A stretch of 64,000 bases of DNA from Pseudoduganella lurida (GTDB lineage: Bacteria; Pseudomonadota; Gammaproteobacteria; Burkholderiales; Burkholderiaceae_D): positions 310,001-374,000 of the forward strand of contig NZ_VLLB01000002.1 of NCBI RefSeq assembly GCF_007830455.1, written 5' to 3'. The translations under genes were made by a program, and so were the position numbers. Positions 17,865-27,995 of the stretch are shown one piece after another. The notes below the pieces were generated by a model. That model saw nothing but the letters and a program-made list of their open reading frames with translations, had not been told where the DNA came from and did not search any database. The stretch's first letter is position 1. Every line of letters starts with the position of its first letter.

Positions 17865-20198
17865 TCAGAAGCCGGTACCCATCTGGAACTGGAAGCGTTC
17901 CAGGCGGTCGCTCGGCAGCGAATTCAGGGGCTTAGCATAACTCAACTTCAGCGGACCCACCGGCGAAATCCAGCTCACGCCCAGGCCCGTGGAGAAGCGC
18001 AGCTCGCCCAGGCGCATTTTCTGGCCTTCCTGGTAGACCTGGCCGCCGTCCATGAACGCGAACCAGCGCAGGCTGCGGTCCTTGCCCTGCCCCGGGAACG
18101 GGAACTGCAGCTCGGCATTGCCGATCAGGCGCGACGAGCCGCCCAGCGCATCGCCGTTCGACGGATCGAGGTAGCCCAGCGACGAGCTGTAGTAGCCCCG
18201 CACCGAACCGATGCCGCCGGCATAGAAGTTCTTGAAGATCGGGTACGGGCGGTCGCCGATGCCGTGGCCGAAGTCGAACTCGCCCTTCAGCGCCAGCGTG
18301 GCCCAGGTGGTGATCGGCCGGTACCACTGGTGCTCGTACACCAGGCGGTAGTACTTCGAATCGCCGATCAGGTCCAGCTCCAGGTTGGCGCGCTGGTAGC
18401 GGCCCAGCGTCGGCGTGACGGCGCTGTCGCGGCTGTCGCGGCCCCAGGCCACCGTCAGCGGCACGGAGTTCGACGACACGGTGCCGACGCCGGAAGCGGG
18501 GCCGCCCAGGTTGGCCACGTATTTCTGGTAGAAGCTCGGCGACGTTTCATCCGTCGTGACCTTGGCGTTTTCCAGGCCGATGCCGAAGAACACGGTGTCG
18601 ACTTCGGAGAACGGCACGCCCCAGCTGACACGGCCGCCCTTCTGCTTGATCGAGTACGCGCCGATGTTGACCGCCGGCGGTTCGAAGGTGCGCAGGTACA
18701 GCTCGTAGCTCTGCGATACGCCATCGTCCGTGTAGTACGGATTGGTCTGCGAGAACGCGATCGTGCGGCTGTACTTGCTGGTATTGAGCTCGATGCCGAC
18801 CGTGTTGCCGGAGCCGGCGAAGTTGGCCTGCTGGACCGATGCGGACAGGCTGAATTTCTCGGCCTGCGAGAACGCGCCGCCGATCTGGAAGTTACCGGTC
18901 GGTTTTTCCTCGACCGTCAGGTTCACGTCGACCTGGTCGGACGTGCCCTGCGCTTCCGGCGTATCGATCGTCACTTCCTTGAAGTAGCCGAGGCGGTCGA
19001 CCCGGTCGCGCGACAGCTTGATCTTGTTCGCGTCGTACCAGCTCGATTCGAACTGGCGGAATTCGCGGCGGATCACTTCGTCGCGCGTGGTCGTGTTGCC
19101 CTGGATGTTCATGTGGCGCACGTAGGCGCGCTTGCCCGGATCGATGAAGAACGTGAAGGCCACTTCGCGCTTCTCGCGGTTCACTTCCGGATTCGCGTTC
19201 ACGTTGGCGAACGCGTAGCCGAACGTGCCGAGACGGTCGGTGATCAGCTTGTTGGTGGCCGTCAGGCGCGCGCCGGAATAGACTTCGCCCTTCTTCAGCA
19301 GCACCAGCTGGCGCAGCTCGTCCTCGCGGCCGAACATCTCGCCTTCGAACTTGATGTCCGAGACGTTGTACTTCTCGCCTTCGGTGATGTTGATGGTGAG
19401 GTAGATGTCCTTCTTGTCCGGCGAGATCGACACCTGCGTCGAATCGACGTTCATCTCGACATAGCCACGGTCCAGGTAGAACGACTTGAGCGCCTCGATG
19501 TCGCCCGTCAGCTTCGTCTTGGAATACTGGTCGGCCTTGGTGTACCAGCTCAGCCAGGTGCTGGTGTTCAGGCTCAGTTCCTTGCGCAGCTCGCTGTCCT
19601 TGAACACCTTGTTGCCGACGATGTTGATCTGCTTGATGCGGGAGATCTCGCCTTCGTCCACGGCGAACGTGATGCCGACGCGGTTGCGTTCCATCGGCGT
19701 GACGGTGGTGGTGATCTTCACGCCGTACAGGCCGCGCGACAGGTACTGCTTCTTCAGCTCCTGCTCGGCGCGGTCGGTGGTGGCCTTGTCGAAGGTCTTT
19801 GCTTCGCCCACGCCGATGTCCTTCAGCGCCTTGACGAGCATGTCCTTCTCGAATTCATGGGTGCCGGTGAAATCGACCTTGGCGATGGCCGGGCGTTCCT
19901 CGACGATCACGACGAGCACGTTGCCGTCCACTTCCAGGCGCACGTCCTTGAAGATGCCGGTGGCGTACAGGGCCTTGATGGTGGAGACGGATTTGTCGTC
20001 GCTGAAGGTTTCGCCGACGCGTACCGGCAGGTAGCTGAACACGGTGCCGGCTTCGGTACGCTGGATGCCCTCGACGCGGATGTCCTTGACGACGAAGGGT
20101 TGGACGGCAAACGCGCTGGCGGAGGTGAAGGCCAGGACGGCGGCGCCGATCAGCGTGCGGCGAAACGAAGGGGCAAGGCGGTCAGAATTGAATTTCAT
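17865..20198 (-). CDS. bamA: Outer membrane protein assembly factor BamA
   Basis: 777 residues. A signal peptide ending ASAFA is followed by five POTRA repeats (about 25-425; first begins FVVKDIRVEGIQRTEAGTVFSYLPV) and a C-terminal Omp85 16-strand barrel ending in phenylalanine (FQMGTGF), the outer-membrane signature. It inserts beta-barrel proteins in the outer membrane. The start is the ATG at 20198 (MKFNSDRLAP); a TTG two codons upstream is not needed. It lies between rseP and skp, as is usual. Confidence 0.96.
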   Translation of the reverse strand: MKFNSDRLAPSFRRTLIGAAVLAFTSASAFAVQPFVVKDIRVEGIQRTEAGTVFSYLPVRVGETFSDDKSVSTIKALYATGIFKDVRLEVDGNVLVVIVEERPAIAKVDFTGTHEFEKDMLVKALKDIGVGEAKTFDKATTDRAEQELKKQYLSRGLYGVKITTTVTPMERNRVGITFAVDEGEISRIKQINIVGNKVFKDSELRKELSLNTSTWLSWYTKADQYSKTKLTGDIEALKSFYLDRGYVEMNVDSTQVSISPDKKDIYLTINITEGEKYNVSDIKFEGEMFGREDELRQLVLLKKGEVYSGARLTATNKLITDRLGTFGYAFANVNANPEVNREKREVAFTFFIDPGKRAYVRHMNIQGNTTTRDEVIRREFRQFESSWYDANKIKLSRDRVDRLGYFKEVTIDTPEAQGTSDQVDVNLTVEEKPTGNFQIGGAFSQAEKFSLSASVQQANFAGSGNTVGIELNTSKYSRTIAFSQTNPYYTDDGVSQSYELYLRTFEPPAVNIGAYSIKQKGGRVSWGVPFSEVDTVFFGIGLENAKVTTDETSPSFYQKYVANLGGPASGVGTVSSNSVPLTVAWGRDSRDSAVTPTLGRYQRANLELDLIGDSKYYRLVYEHQWYRPITTWATLALKGEFDFGHGIGDRPYPIFKNFYAGGIGSVRGYYSSSLGYLDPSNGDALGGSSRLIGNAELQFPFPGQGKDRSLRWFAFMDGGQVYQEGQKMRLGELRFSTGLGVSWISPVGPLKLSYAKPLNSLPSDRLERFQFQMGTGF

Positions 20199-20338
20199 TG
20201 GCAATTAAAATAGCTCGGAAGCTGCTTCGCGATGGCCAGGGACGATGCGGGGCATACAGCTCACCGCAGCCCGATAACCATTCCGAACCAGCTTCCCGAA
20301 TACGAGAGTGCACGCACGACCGTGTCGATCACTGCGGA

Positions 20339-21697
20339 TCAAAGCAACCGTGCAACGTCGTTGAACACAGCGAGCGCCATCAGGGTCACCAACAATCCCA
20401 CACCGAGGCGCTGTGCAATCTCCCCAAAACGCTCCGGCACGGGGCGTCCAGTCAAAACTTCCAGCGAATAATACAGCAAAAGCCCACCATCCAGAACGGG
20501 TATCGGAAGCAAATTCATCACGCCAAGGCTGATGCTGACGATGGCCATGAAGGACAGATAGCTCGCCAGGCCGATGCGCGAACTCTGGCCTGCGTAGTCG
20601 GCGATCGTGATCGGTCCCGTCACGTTCTTCCACGAGGCTTCGCCGGTGATCATCCGGCCGATCATCTTCACGGTCAGCGCGCAGGTGTCCCACACCTTGC
20701 GTACTGCCTTGCCCGCCGCCGTCGCGGGACCATCGGCCACGACGATCATATCCGGCCGCCCCAGCAGCTCGACCCTGATCTTACCGACTGTTACACCGTC
20801 TTTACCCGGTTCGGCATCCGGCGTGACGGGCAGCCGGATCAGATCGCCGCCGCGCCGCACATCGAGCTGCAGCGTGCGCCCGCCGGCAGCGCGGATCGCC
20901 TTCATGAAGGCGGCAACATCGCCGACCGGCACGCCATCGATGGCGGTGACCTGGTCGCCGCTGCGCAGGCCGGCGCGCCCGCCCGCACCGCCCGCCTCGA
21001 CGCGGCCGATGGCCGGCGGCGGTAAGGCGATGTCGAAGCCCAGGCTGCCCGGCACGTCCTCCTCCAGGTCGGCCTTCTGCAGCGCGGCGGCCGGCAGCAC
21101 GAAGGTGAATTCGCCGCGGCCCGGACGGTCCACCGCAATGCGCGCGCCCTCGCCGCCCTCCGCATCGACGGCGGCCTGGATCAGCTCCCAGCGCAGTTCC
21201 GACCAGCCGGTGACGGGTTCGCCGTTGACGGACCGGACGACGTCATCGCGGTCGAGGCCTGCCAGTGCCGCAGCGCTTTGCGCTGGCGGTTCGGCCAGGC
21301 GCGTCGACGGCTCCTCGATGCCGTGCATGTACAGGCCGGCGAAGATCAGGATCGCGAGCAGGAAATTGGCGAGCGGGCCGGCCGCGACGATGGCGATGCG
21401 CTTCCACACGTTCTGGCGCGTGAACTCGCGGTGCAGCTCGGCCTGCGGGATCTGGTCGATGCCCTGTTCGCGCGCATCGAGCATCTTGACGTAGCCGCCC
21501 AGCGGCAGCGCGGAGATGGCCCACTCCGTCCGATCCTTGCCGAAGCGCCGCGACCAGACGATGCGGCCCATGCCGACGGAAAAGCGCAGCACCTTCACGC
21601 CGCACCAGCGCGCGACGAGGAAGTGGCCCAGTTCGTGGATCACGACGAGCGTGCCCAGCGCAACGACGAAGGCGACCAGGGTTTGCAGCAGGTTCAT
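20339..21697 (-). CDS. rseP: RIP zinc metalloprotease RseP
   Basis: 452 residues. Site-2 protease of the inner membrane that cleaves anti-sigma factor and remnant signal peptides. It has the zinc motif HELGH in TM1 (VVIHELGHFLVARWCGVKVLRFSVGMG), two periplasmic PDZ domains (about 115-310) and the second active-site motif NLLPIPVLDGG in a C-terminal helix. Downstream is bamA (about 140-base gap). Upstream, instead of the usual short gap to ispC, lies a 260-base spacer filled by a 13-bp tandem repeat. Confidence 0.95.
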   Translation of the reverse strand: MNLLQTLVAFVVALGTLVVIHELGHFLVARWCGVKVLRFSVGMGRIVWSRRFGKDRTEWAISALPLGGYVKMLDAREQGIDQIPQAELHREFTRQNVWKRIAIVAAGPLANFLLAILIFAGLYMHGIEEPSTRLAEPPAQSAAALAGLDRDDVVRSVNGEPVTGWSELRWELIQAAVDAEGGEGARIAVDRPGRGEFTFVLPAAALQKADLEEDVPGSLGFDIALPPPAIGRVEAGGAGGRAGLRSGDQVTAIDGVPVGDVAAFMKAIRAAGGRTLQLDVRRGGDLIRLPVTPDAEPGKDGVTVGKIRVELLGRPDMIVVADGPATAAGKAVRKVWDTCALTVKMIGRMITGEASWKNVTGPITIADYAGQSSRIGLASYLSFMAIVSISLGVMNLLPIPVLDGGLLLYYSLEVLTGRPVPERFGEIAQRLGVGLLVTLMALAVFNDVARLL

Positions 21698-21739
21698 GGC
21701 AGTGACCTCGGTGGTGGCGGTGATTGCAGCAGGCGCTCA

Positions 21740-21947
21740 AGGCAGCAGCTGCGGGCAGCAGCTTGGCGCATCTGCTTGGTGGATCGGCTTAGTGGATTGG
21801 CTTAGTGGATCGGCTTAGTGGATCGGCTTAGTACAGCTGCTTAGTGGATCGGCTTAGTCCAGCGGCTTAGTGGATCGGCTTAGTCCAGCGGCCTAGTGGA
21901 TCGACCTGGTGCATCGGCTTGGTTCATCTGCATGATGCAGCTGCCCA
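21740..21947. repeat. 13-bp tandem repeat in the ispC-rseP spacer
   Basis: About 16 head-to-tail copies of a 13-base unit. The clearest run, 21779-21934, reads GTGGATCGGCTTA and variants such as GTCCAGCGGCTTA and GTACAGCTGCTTA; five units are identical, with divergence growing towards both ends. On the transcribed (minus) strand every canonical unit carries TAA; because 13 is not a multiple of three, all frames are closed. It does not code for protein. Confidence 0.92.
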
Positions 21948-21957
21948 GAGCAGGCCA

Positions 21958-23160
21958 TTATGCCGTAGCGGCCTTCAGCGGCTGGCCGAACGTGCCGATG
22001 ACGCGTTCGGCAGCGGTGCGCGCGGCGGCATCCTGCGCCATGACCGCCTCGATCGACGACGCCGGACCATGCGGCAGCTGGTCCATCACGGTGGCGATCA
22101 CGCGGTCGATCTGCCGGAAGCCGATGCGTTCATCCAGGAACGCCTGCACGGCCACCTCGTTGGCGGCATTGAGCAGTGCCGGCGCGGTGCCGCCCGCCGT
22201 CAATGCATCGTAGGCCAATGCCAGGCACGGGAAACGGTTGAAATCCGGTTTTTCGAACTGCAGCGTGCCCACCTGCGTCAGGTCCAGCTGTGCCACGCCG
22301 GAAGCGATGCGCTCCGGGTAGGCCAGCGCGTTGGCGATCGGCGTGCGCATGTCCGGGTTGCCCAGTTCGGCGAGCACGGAGCCGTCCGCATACGACACCA
22401 TCGAGTGGATCACGGACTGCGGGTGGATCACCACCTCGATCTGCGCGGCCGGCGCACCGAACAGCCAGTGCGCCTCGATCACTTCCAGGCCCTTGTTCAT
22501 CATCGTGGCCGAATCCACCGAGATCTTGCGGCCCATGACCCACTTCGGATGCTTGCACGCTTCGTCCGGCGTGACGGCATCGAGCGATGCCACGGCGCGC
22601 TTCAGGAACGGGCCGCCGGAGGCCGTCAGCAGGATCTTGGTCACGCCCGCCGCTTCGGGCACGCGGCGGTAGTTGGCCGGCAGGCACTGGAAGATGGCGT
22701 TGTGTTCCGAGTCGATCGGCAGCAGCGTGGCGCCGCTGTCCGCCACGGCATCCATGAACAGCTGGCCGGACATGACGAGCGCCTCCTTGTTCGCCAACAT
22801 CACCTTCTTGCCGGCGCGCGCCGCGGCCAGCGTGGGCGCCAGGCCCGCGGCACCGACGATCGCCGCCATCACGCCATCCACTTCGGGGGCGGACGACACG
22901 TCGCACAAGGCCTGCTCGCCCCACGCCACCTGGGTGCGCAGATCGGCGGCGCGCAGCAGCGTCGCGAGCCGGTCCGCCGCAGCGGCAGTACCGACGACGG
23001 CGACGTCAGGCCGGAACTGCCGGCACTGCGCGGCCAGTTCCTCGACCTTGCTGTGCGCCGTCAGCGCGTACACGCGGTAGCGGTCCGGATGGCGGGCGAT
23101 GACGTCGAGGGTGGAGACGCCGATGGAGCCGGTGGCGCCCAGGATGGTGATGCTTTGCAT
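21958..23160 (-). CDS. dxr: 1-deoxy-D-xylulose 5-phosphate reductoisomerase
   Basis: 400 residues, the normal length. Second step of the MEP isoprenoid pathway (DXP to MEP, NADPH). It has the N-terminal nucleotide-binding motif [18 protein letters not shown], the central LLTASGGPF and the metal/substrate region [32 protein letters not shown] chose the ATG at 23160 because AGAGGAA sits about six bases upstream; an ATG two codons earlier touches that site. Also named ispC. Confidence 0.96.
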   Translation of the reverse strand: MQSITILGATGSIGVSTLDVIARHPDRYRVYALTAHSKVEELAAQCRQFRPDVAVVGTAAAADRLATLLRAADLRTQVAWGEQALCDVSSAPEVDGVMAAIVGAAGLAPTLAAARAGKKVMLANKEALVMSGQLFMDAVADSGATLLPIDSEHNAIFQCLPANYRRVPEAAGVTKILLTASGGPFLKRAVASLDAVTPDEACKHPKWVMGRKISVDSATMMNKGLEVIEAHWLFGAPAAQIEVVIHPQSVIHSMVSYADGSVLAELGNPDMRTPIANALAYPERIASGVAQLDLTQVGTLQFEKPDFNRFPCLALAYDALTAGGTAPALLNAANEVAVQAFLDERIGFRQIDRVIATVMDQLPHGPASSIEAVMAQDAAARTAAERVIGTFGQPLKAATA

Positions 23161-23274
23161 TGTCATTTCCTCTGAAACTTGATCAAACCGTTCGTGGCTG
23201 GGCGGGGCGCCGCAGACCGTGCCTTTGCACGGCAAGGTGCCCCAACAACGCCACGGACGGTCTTGGCATGTTTC

Positions 23275-24108
23275 TTACAGCCAGCCGCCAATCAGGGCAG
23301 CAATCGGCAGAACCGGCACCAGCGCATCGATGCGGTCGAGCACGCCGCCATGGCCGGGCAGCAGGTTGCTGCTGTCCTTCATGCCGGCGCGGCGCTTCAG
23401 CTGGGATTCGAACAGGTCGCCGGCAATCGACGCGGCCACGATGACGGTGAGCGTGATCAGGGCCACCAGCCAGCCCAGCTTCGCCTGCATGCGCACGGCG
23501 AACGTGTCCTGCAGCCAGGGCACGGAGGGCGCGGCCAGGATCGTGATGGTGGCCAGCACGAGCACGGCGATCCAGCCGCCGATCGCGCCTTCCACGGACT
23601 TGCCCGGCGAGATCGACGGCGCCAGCTTCCGCCTGCCGAATTTCTTACCCGCGAAATAGGCGCCGATATCGGCGATCCACACCAGGGCCATCGCGGAGAC
23701 CAGGTACAGCGCGGAATGCCCGAACAGCACCAGGATCGCCACGAAGCACGACACCAGCGTGGCCGCATACACCATCGACAGCAGCGTGTTACCGAAGCCT
23801 TCGAGAGGCGGCAAGCCGATCTTCAGCGACGGCACGAAGCGCAGCAGCCAGATCGCCACCCCCAGCGCGAGCCAGAAGCGGGCCTGTTCCAGGCCGTGGT
23901 TGAAGAAGAAGGTGTAGGCAAAGGCCGCCGTCCATGCCGCGGCCACGAAGGCCGGTGCACGCAGCTTGAACAGCCGGAAGGTCTCCCAGGCGGCGGCGCC
24001 GAAGGCGATGGCGACGACGGCCTGCACGGCTGCCAGCGAGCCGGAGAACAGCACGGCCACGAGCACGACGAACAGCACGACAGCGGTAATGATCCGGGTC
24101 TTCAGCAT
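23275..24108 (-). CDS. cdsA: Phosphatidate cytidylyltransferase
   Basis: 277 residues, about eight membrane helices. It makes CDP-diacylglycerol from phosphatidate and CTP for all phospholipids. The C-terminal signature is clear: SISPGKSVEGAIGG and then LLPGHGGVLDRIDALVPVLPIAALIG. It lies 28 bases after uppS and 114 bases before dxr in the same minus-strand run. Confidence 0.94.
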   Translation of the reverse strand: MLKTRIITAVVLFVVLVAVLFSGSLAAVQAVVAIAFGAAAWETFRLFKLRAPAFVAAAWTAAFAYTFFFNHGLEQARFWLALGVAIWLLRFVPSLKIGLPPLEGFGNTLLSMVYAATLVSCFVAILVLFGHSALYLVSAMALVWIADIGAYFAGKKFGRRKLAPSISPGKSVEGAIGGWIAVLVLATITILAAPSVPWLQDTFAVRMQAKLGWLVALITLTVIVAASIAGDLFESQLKRRAGMKDSSNLLPGHGGVLDRIDALVPVLPIAALIGGWL

Positions 24109-24136
24109 TGTTTTTATCTATTCCGTTTATTCGGTA

Positions 24137-24880
24137 TTATTTTTTCAGTTGCTCGCCGGTGCGGCCGAAGCGGCGCTCGCGGTGCTGGTACGAGGCGATG
24201 GCTTCATCGAGCTTCTCGGCCGTGAAGTCCGGCCAGTACGTGTCGGTGAAATACAGCTCCGTGTACGCCAGCTGCCACAGCAGGAAATTCGAGATGCGCT
24301 GCTCGCCGCCGGTGCGGATGAACAGGTCCGGCTCCGGCGCATACGCCATCGCCAGGTGCGGCGCCAGCTGTTCTTCCGTGTACTCGCCGATGCCGGGGTG
24401 CGCCGCGACCATCTTGCCGACGGCCTGCATCATATCCCAGCGGCCGCCATAGTTGGCGCACACGGTCACGGTGAGGCGGGTATTGTTGGCGGTCTTGCGC
24501 TCGGCGGCGCTGATCATGTCCTGCAGTTTCGCGTCGAAGCGGGACAGGTCGCCCACCACTTTCAGGCGGATATTATTGGCATGCATCTTAGCCACTTCCC
24601 GCTCGAGGGCCGTGACGAACAGGCGCATCAGCAGCGACACTTCCTCTTCCGGGCGGCGCCAGTTTTCCGAGCTGAAGGCAAACACGGTCAGATATTCGAT
24701 GCCGCGCGCGACGCAGGCCTCGACGACCGTGCGCACCGCCTCGACGCCCTTCACATGGCCCGCCACGCGGGGCAGGAAACGGCGCGTCGCCCAGCGGCCG
24801 TTGCCGTCCATGATGATGGCCACGTGGCGCGGTACGTTCGGCACTTCTGGCACCGCGGTGGTGGAACTCGAATATCTCAT
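24137..24880 (-). CDS. uppS: Undecaprenyl diphosphate synthase (isoprenyl transferase)
   Basis: 247 residues. A cis-prenyltransferase that builds the C55 lipid carrier for peptidoglycan and O-antigen. The N-terminal [14 protein letters not shown] holds the catalytic Asp, the central [14 protein letters not shown] and the C-terminal [36 protein letters not shown] are canonical. It precedes cdsA. An independent plus-strand small gene lies between it and frr. Confidence 0.95.
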   Translation of the reverse strand: MRYSSSTTAVPEVPNVPRHVAIIMDGNGRWATRRFLPRVAGHVKGVEAVRTVVEACVARGIEYLTVFAFSSENWRRPEEEVSLLMRLFVTALEREVAKMHANNIRLKVVGDLSRFDAKLQDMISAAERKTANNTRLTVTVCANYGGRWDMMQAVGKMVAAHPGIGEYTEEQLAPHLAMAYAPEPDLFIRTGGEQRISNFLLWQLAYTELYFTDTYWPDFTAEKLDEAIASYQHRERRFGRTGEQLKK

Positions 24881-25015
24881 TAGAAACGCTAACCGGCAAA
24901 AGATGAATTCTAACAGGCAAAAAACTGGACCGGCATGAATTTCAGTCTACAATTTCCACGCCAGCAAATCAGCGCGCCGTTACTGTGCGGCACTACTTTC
25001 AGAAATGGAGGACGC

Positions 25016-25354
25016 ATGCAAAGGCGAACCAGATCGAAAATGCCGGATGCCATGGCAGCGCTCCTGGCGCCGGTCGTGGCGTGCGGGGTCGTGGGAGTTG
25101 TTAGCCTGATCATGTACATGGTGATCGAGCAGCCCCTGTGGGGAACGCTTGCGGTGATGGCGGCGATTGCATGGGCCGTGCGACGGCTCCGGCGCCGCGC
25201 AGTTGCCGGGCAGGCACGCGCCGGTGCTGCGGACAGTGGCGGCGTGGTCTACGCCGACAATTCCACGTCAAACACGGACAGTTCGGGAACCGGTGCATCG
25301 GACAGCTGCGGCAGCAGCGACGGCGGCGGCGGGGATGGCGGCAGCTGCGACTAA
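25016..25354 (+). CDS. Small membrane protein with Ser/Gly/Asp/Cys tail
   Basis: 112 residues, family not recognised. A basic start (MQRRTRSK) precedes two hydrophobic segments (AALLAPVVACGVVGVVSLIMYMVI and WGTLAVMAAIAWAV), an Arg-rich stretch (RRLRRR), and a low-complexity tail ending CGSSDGGGGDGGSCD. The start is chosen for the GGAGG site five bases upstream; the open frame extends back to 24935. It is on the opposite strand, inserted between uppS and frr, which are normally adjacent. Confidence 0.6.
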   Translation: MQRRTRSKMPDAMAALLAPVVACGVVGVVSLIMYMVIEQPLWGTLAVMAAIAWAVRRLRRRAVAGQARAGAADSGGVVYADNSTSNTDSSGTGASDSCGSSDGGGGDGGSCD

Positions 25355-25430
25355 CGAAGAAAACAATGCGGGAACAGGCAGCGGCACGAGGCGGTGCCGC
25401 AATGCGGCGGCCGCCCCGTCCGACTGACGC

Positions 25431-25991
25431 TTACACCGTCAGCACTTCCTTTTCCTTCTCGGCCACGATCTTGTCGATGTCGACGATGGCCTTGTCGGTC
25501 AGCTTCTGCACATCGTCCGACGCGCGGCGCTCGTCGTCTTCCGAGATGGCCTTGTCCTTCGTGAGCTTCTTCAGCTGCTCGTTGGCATCGCGGCGGATGT
25601 TGCGGACGGCGATCTTCGCATCCTCGGCTTCGCTCTTGCAGAGCTTGACCATTTCCTTGCGGCGCTCTTCCGTCAGCGGCGGCGTGGGCACGCGGATCTG
25701 GTCGCCCTGCGACGACGGGTTCAGGCCCAGGTCCGCGTCGCGGATGGCCTTCTCGATCGTCGACGCCATCTTCTTCTCGAACGGCTGCACGCCGATCGTG
25801 CGGGCATCGACCAAGGTCAGGTTGGCGACCTGGCTCAGCGGGGTCGGGTTGCCGTAGTACTCGACCATCACGTGGTCCAGAATGCCGGTGTGGGCACGGC
25901 CGGTACGCACCTTGGCCAGGTCGGCCTTCAGCGTTTCCAGCGATTTGGCCATCTTGTCTTGCGCGTTTTTCTTGATGTCAGCGGTGGACAT
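25431..25991 (-). CDS. frr: Ribosome recycling factor
   Basis: 186 residues, the normal length. It releases post-termination ribosomes with EF-G. It has the family's three-helix bundle pattern: [52 protein letters not shown] and [18 protein letters not shown]. It follows pyrH by 33 bases in the conserved rpsB-tsf-pyrH-frr order. Confidence 0.97.
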   Translation of the reverse strand: MSTADIKKNAQDKMAKSLETLKADLAKVRTGRAHTGILDHVMVEYYGNPTPLSQVANLTLVDARTIGVQPFEKKMASTIEKAIRDADLGLNPSSQGDQIRVPTPPLTEERRKEMVKLCKSEAEDAKIAVRNIRRDANEQLKKLTKDKAISEDDERRASDDVQKLTDKAIVDIDKIVAEKEKEVLTV

Positions 25992-26024
25992 GCTGCTCTC
26001 CTATTATTTCTTGAGTTTGCTATT

Positions 26025-26741
26025 TTAAACGTGAACCAGGGTGCCCTCGTTCTCACCCATGATCACGCGCATCAGAGCGCCTGGCTTGGTGATCGAGAAC
26101 ACCTTGATCGGCAGCTTCTGGTCGCGGCACAGGGCGAACGCGGTGGCGTCCATCACCTGCAGCTGCTTGGCGATCGCTTCGTCGAAGCTGATCGTGTCGT
26201 ACAGCGTGGCATCCGGATCCTTCTTCGGGTCGGCGCTGTAGACGCCGTCCACCTTGGTGGCCTTCAGCACGATTTCGGCCGAGACTTCCGAACCGCGCAG
26301 CGCGGCCGCGGTATCGGTGGTGAAGAACGGGTTGCCGGTGCCGGCGGCGAAGACGACGACCTTGCCCTCTTCCAGGTATTGCAGCGCTTTCGGGCGCACA
26401 TACGGCTCGACAACCTGCTCGATGCCGATGGCGGACATGACCCGGGCCACGACGCCCACGTGGCGCATCGCATCGGCCAGCGCCAGGGCGTTCATCACGG
26501 TGGCCAGCATGCCCATGTAGTCGGCCGTGGCACGGTCCATGCCCTGGGCGCCGGGCGCCACGCCGCGGAAGATGTTGCCGCCGCCGATCACGACCGCCAG
26601 TTCCACGCCCAGTTTCGCGACCTCGGCCACGTCGGCCACCATGCGCTCGATCGTGGCGCGGTTGATGCCATAGGCATCGTCGCCCATCAGGGCTTCACCG
26701 GACAATTTGAGGAGGACGCGCTTGTAGGCTGGTTTTGACAT
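26025..26741 (-). CDS. pyrH: Uridylate kinase
   Basis: 238 residues. It phosphorylates UMP to UDP; amino-acid kinase fold, hexameric and usually GTP-activated and UTP-inhibited. Landmarks are [45 protein letters not shown] and [15 protein letters not shown]. It lies after tsf, separated by about 190 bases that include the tsf terminator, so it probably also has its own promoter in that gap. Confidence 0.97.
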   Translation of the reverse strand: MSKPAYKRVLLKLSGEALMGDDAYGINRATIERMVADVAEVAKLGVELAVVIGGGNIFRGVAPGAQGMDRATADYMGMLATVMNALALADAMRHVGVVARVMSAIGIEQVVEPYVRPKALQYLEEGKVVVFAAGTGNPFFTTDTAAALRGSEVSAEIVLKATKVDGVYSADPKKDPDATLYDTISFDEAIAKQLQVMDATAFALCRDQKLPIKVFSITKPGALMRVIMGENEGTLVHV

Positions 26742-26895
26742 GAGCTGGGGCTCCTAAGTAAATGTATTCGGTACCATTCCGGCCGGGTGGCAGCGCTGGC
26801 CATGATAGCAACAAGCTGCCCCGTGTCGGTGTTTCGCCAGCCGCGCGCACGGGCGGCCGGATCGTGCAGATTCAGTCGTGCTGAAACGCGTGCTT

Positions 26896-26924
26896 AAAAA
26901 AACGGGCCTCGCGGCCCGTTTTTG
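26896..26924 (-). terminator. Rho-independent terminator after tsf
   Basis: ACGGGCC-TCGC-GGCCCGT stem-loop (about 26902-26919) flanked by A- and T-runs on both sides, directly after the tsf stop codon (26928). On the minus strand the stem runs into a seven-base T tract. Confidence 0.85.
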
Positions 26925-26927
26925 TCA

Positions 26928-27839
26928 TTACGCCTTGTTGGCAGCCATCTGGGCTGCGACTTCGGCTGCGAAGTCATCGACCTTCTTCTCGATGCCTTCA
27001 CCCACGACGTACATCGTGAACGATTTCACGGTGGCGCCGGCCGCTTTCAGCATCTGTTCGACGGACTGCTTGTCGTTCTTCACGAACGCCTGGTTCAGCA
27101 GCGACACTTCCTTCAGGTACTTCTGCACGGAGCCTTCCAGGCGCTTCGCGACGATTTCCGGCGACTGGGCCGGCTTGCCTTCGGCAGCGGCTTTGGACGC
27201 ATCTTCGTCGGCCTTGGCCTGGGCTACCGAACGCTCTTTTTCGATCAGTTCGGCCGGCACCTGGTCGCTCGACAGCGAGACCGGCTTCATGGCGGCGATG
27301 TGCATCGCCACGTCCTTGCCGACCTGCTCGTCCGCACCGTCGAATTCGACGATGACGCCGATCTTCGTGCCGTGCAGGTAGGAAGCCAGCTTGCCGGTCG
27401 TTTCAAAACGCTGGAAACGACGGATCGACATGTTTTCGCCGATCTTGCCGATCAGGGCGCTGCGCACTTCGTCCAGCGTCTTGCCATCGGCAGTCGGCAG
27501 GGCCAGCAGGGCAGCCACGTCGGCCGGGTTCTGTTCGGCGACCAGCTTGGCGGCGCTCGCTGCCAGGCCCAGGAAGTCGTCGTTCTTGGCGACGAAGTCG
27601 GTTTCCGAGTTCACTTCCACCAGGGCGCCCACATTGCCCGAGATGAATGCTGCCACGACGCCTTCGGCCGTCACGCGGGCGGAGGCCTTCGATGCCTTGC
27701 CGCCCAGCTTGACGCGCAGAATTTCTTCCGCTTTGTCCATGTCGCCGGCCGCTTCCGTCAGGGCCTTCTTGCATTCCATCATCGGTGCGTCGGTTTTCGC
27801 GCGCAGTTCGCCAACCATTGCTGCGGTAATCGCTGCCAT
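26928..27839 (-). CDS. tsf: Elongation factor Ts
   Basis: 303 residues. Nucleotide exchange factor for EF-Tu. The UBA-like start ([26 protein letters not shown]) is followed by the core domain with the EF-Tu-contacting [14 protein letters not shown] and the coiled-coil part near the C-terminus. The start at 27839 is supported by AGGAG; the longer open frame runs into the rpsB-tsf hairpins. It is the second gene after rpsB. Confidence 0.97.
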   Translation of the reverse strand: MAAITAAMVGELRAKTDAPMMECKKALTEAAGDMDKAEEILRVKLGGKASKASARVTAEGVVAAFISGNVGALVEVNSETDFVAKNDDFLGLAASAAKLVAEQNPADVAALLALPTADGKTLDEVRSALIGKIGENMSIRRFQRFETTGKLASYLHGTKIGVIVEFDGADEQVGKDVAMHIAAMKPVSLSSDQVPAELIEKERSVAQAKADEDASKAAAEGKPAQSPEIVAKRLEGSVQKYLKEVSLLNQAFVKNDKQSVEQMLKAAGATVKSFTMYVVGEGIEKKVDDFAAEVAAQMAANKA

Positions 27840-27925
27840 ATGTTTCTCCTGTAATCCTGAGATTGATTCGTGCTGTTGCCGGGGCGGCGCCTTGCGGCAG
27901 GCCTGCTCATCCGACAAGCCCGGTT

Positions 27926-27988
27926 AAAAAAAAGGGGAGCTGGACGCCACCCCTTTTCAAATCGACACCCGCTCCCGAGGGAGCGGGT
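27926..27988 (-). terminator. Tandem hairpins between rpsB and tsf
   Basis: After the rpsB stop, the transcribed strand forms a 9-bp perfect stem (27967-27975 with 27980-27988) and then an AAAAGGGG/CCCCTTTT stem (27930-27937 with 27950-27957) that runs into eight T residues. The second is terminator-like, so partial termination would set the S2 to EF-Ts ratio. Confidence 0.6.
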
Positions 27989-27995
27989 TACCACA

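Noticed and set aside
21740..21947. CRISPR array
   Set aside because: Units are 13 bases with no spacers and no cas genes; it is a simple tandem repeat.
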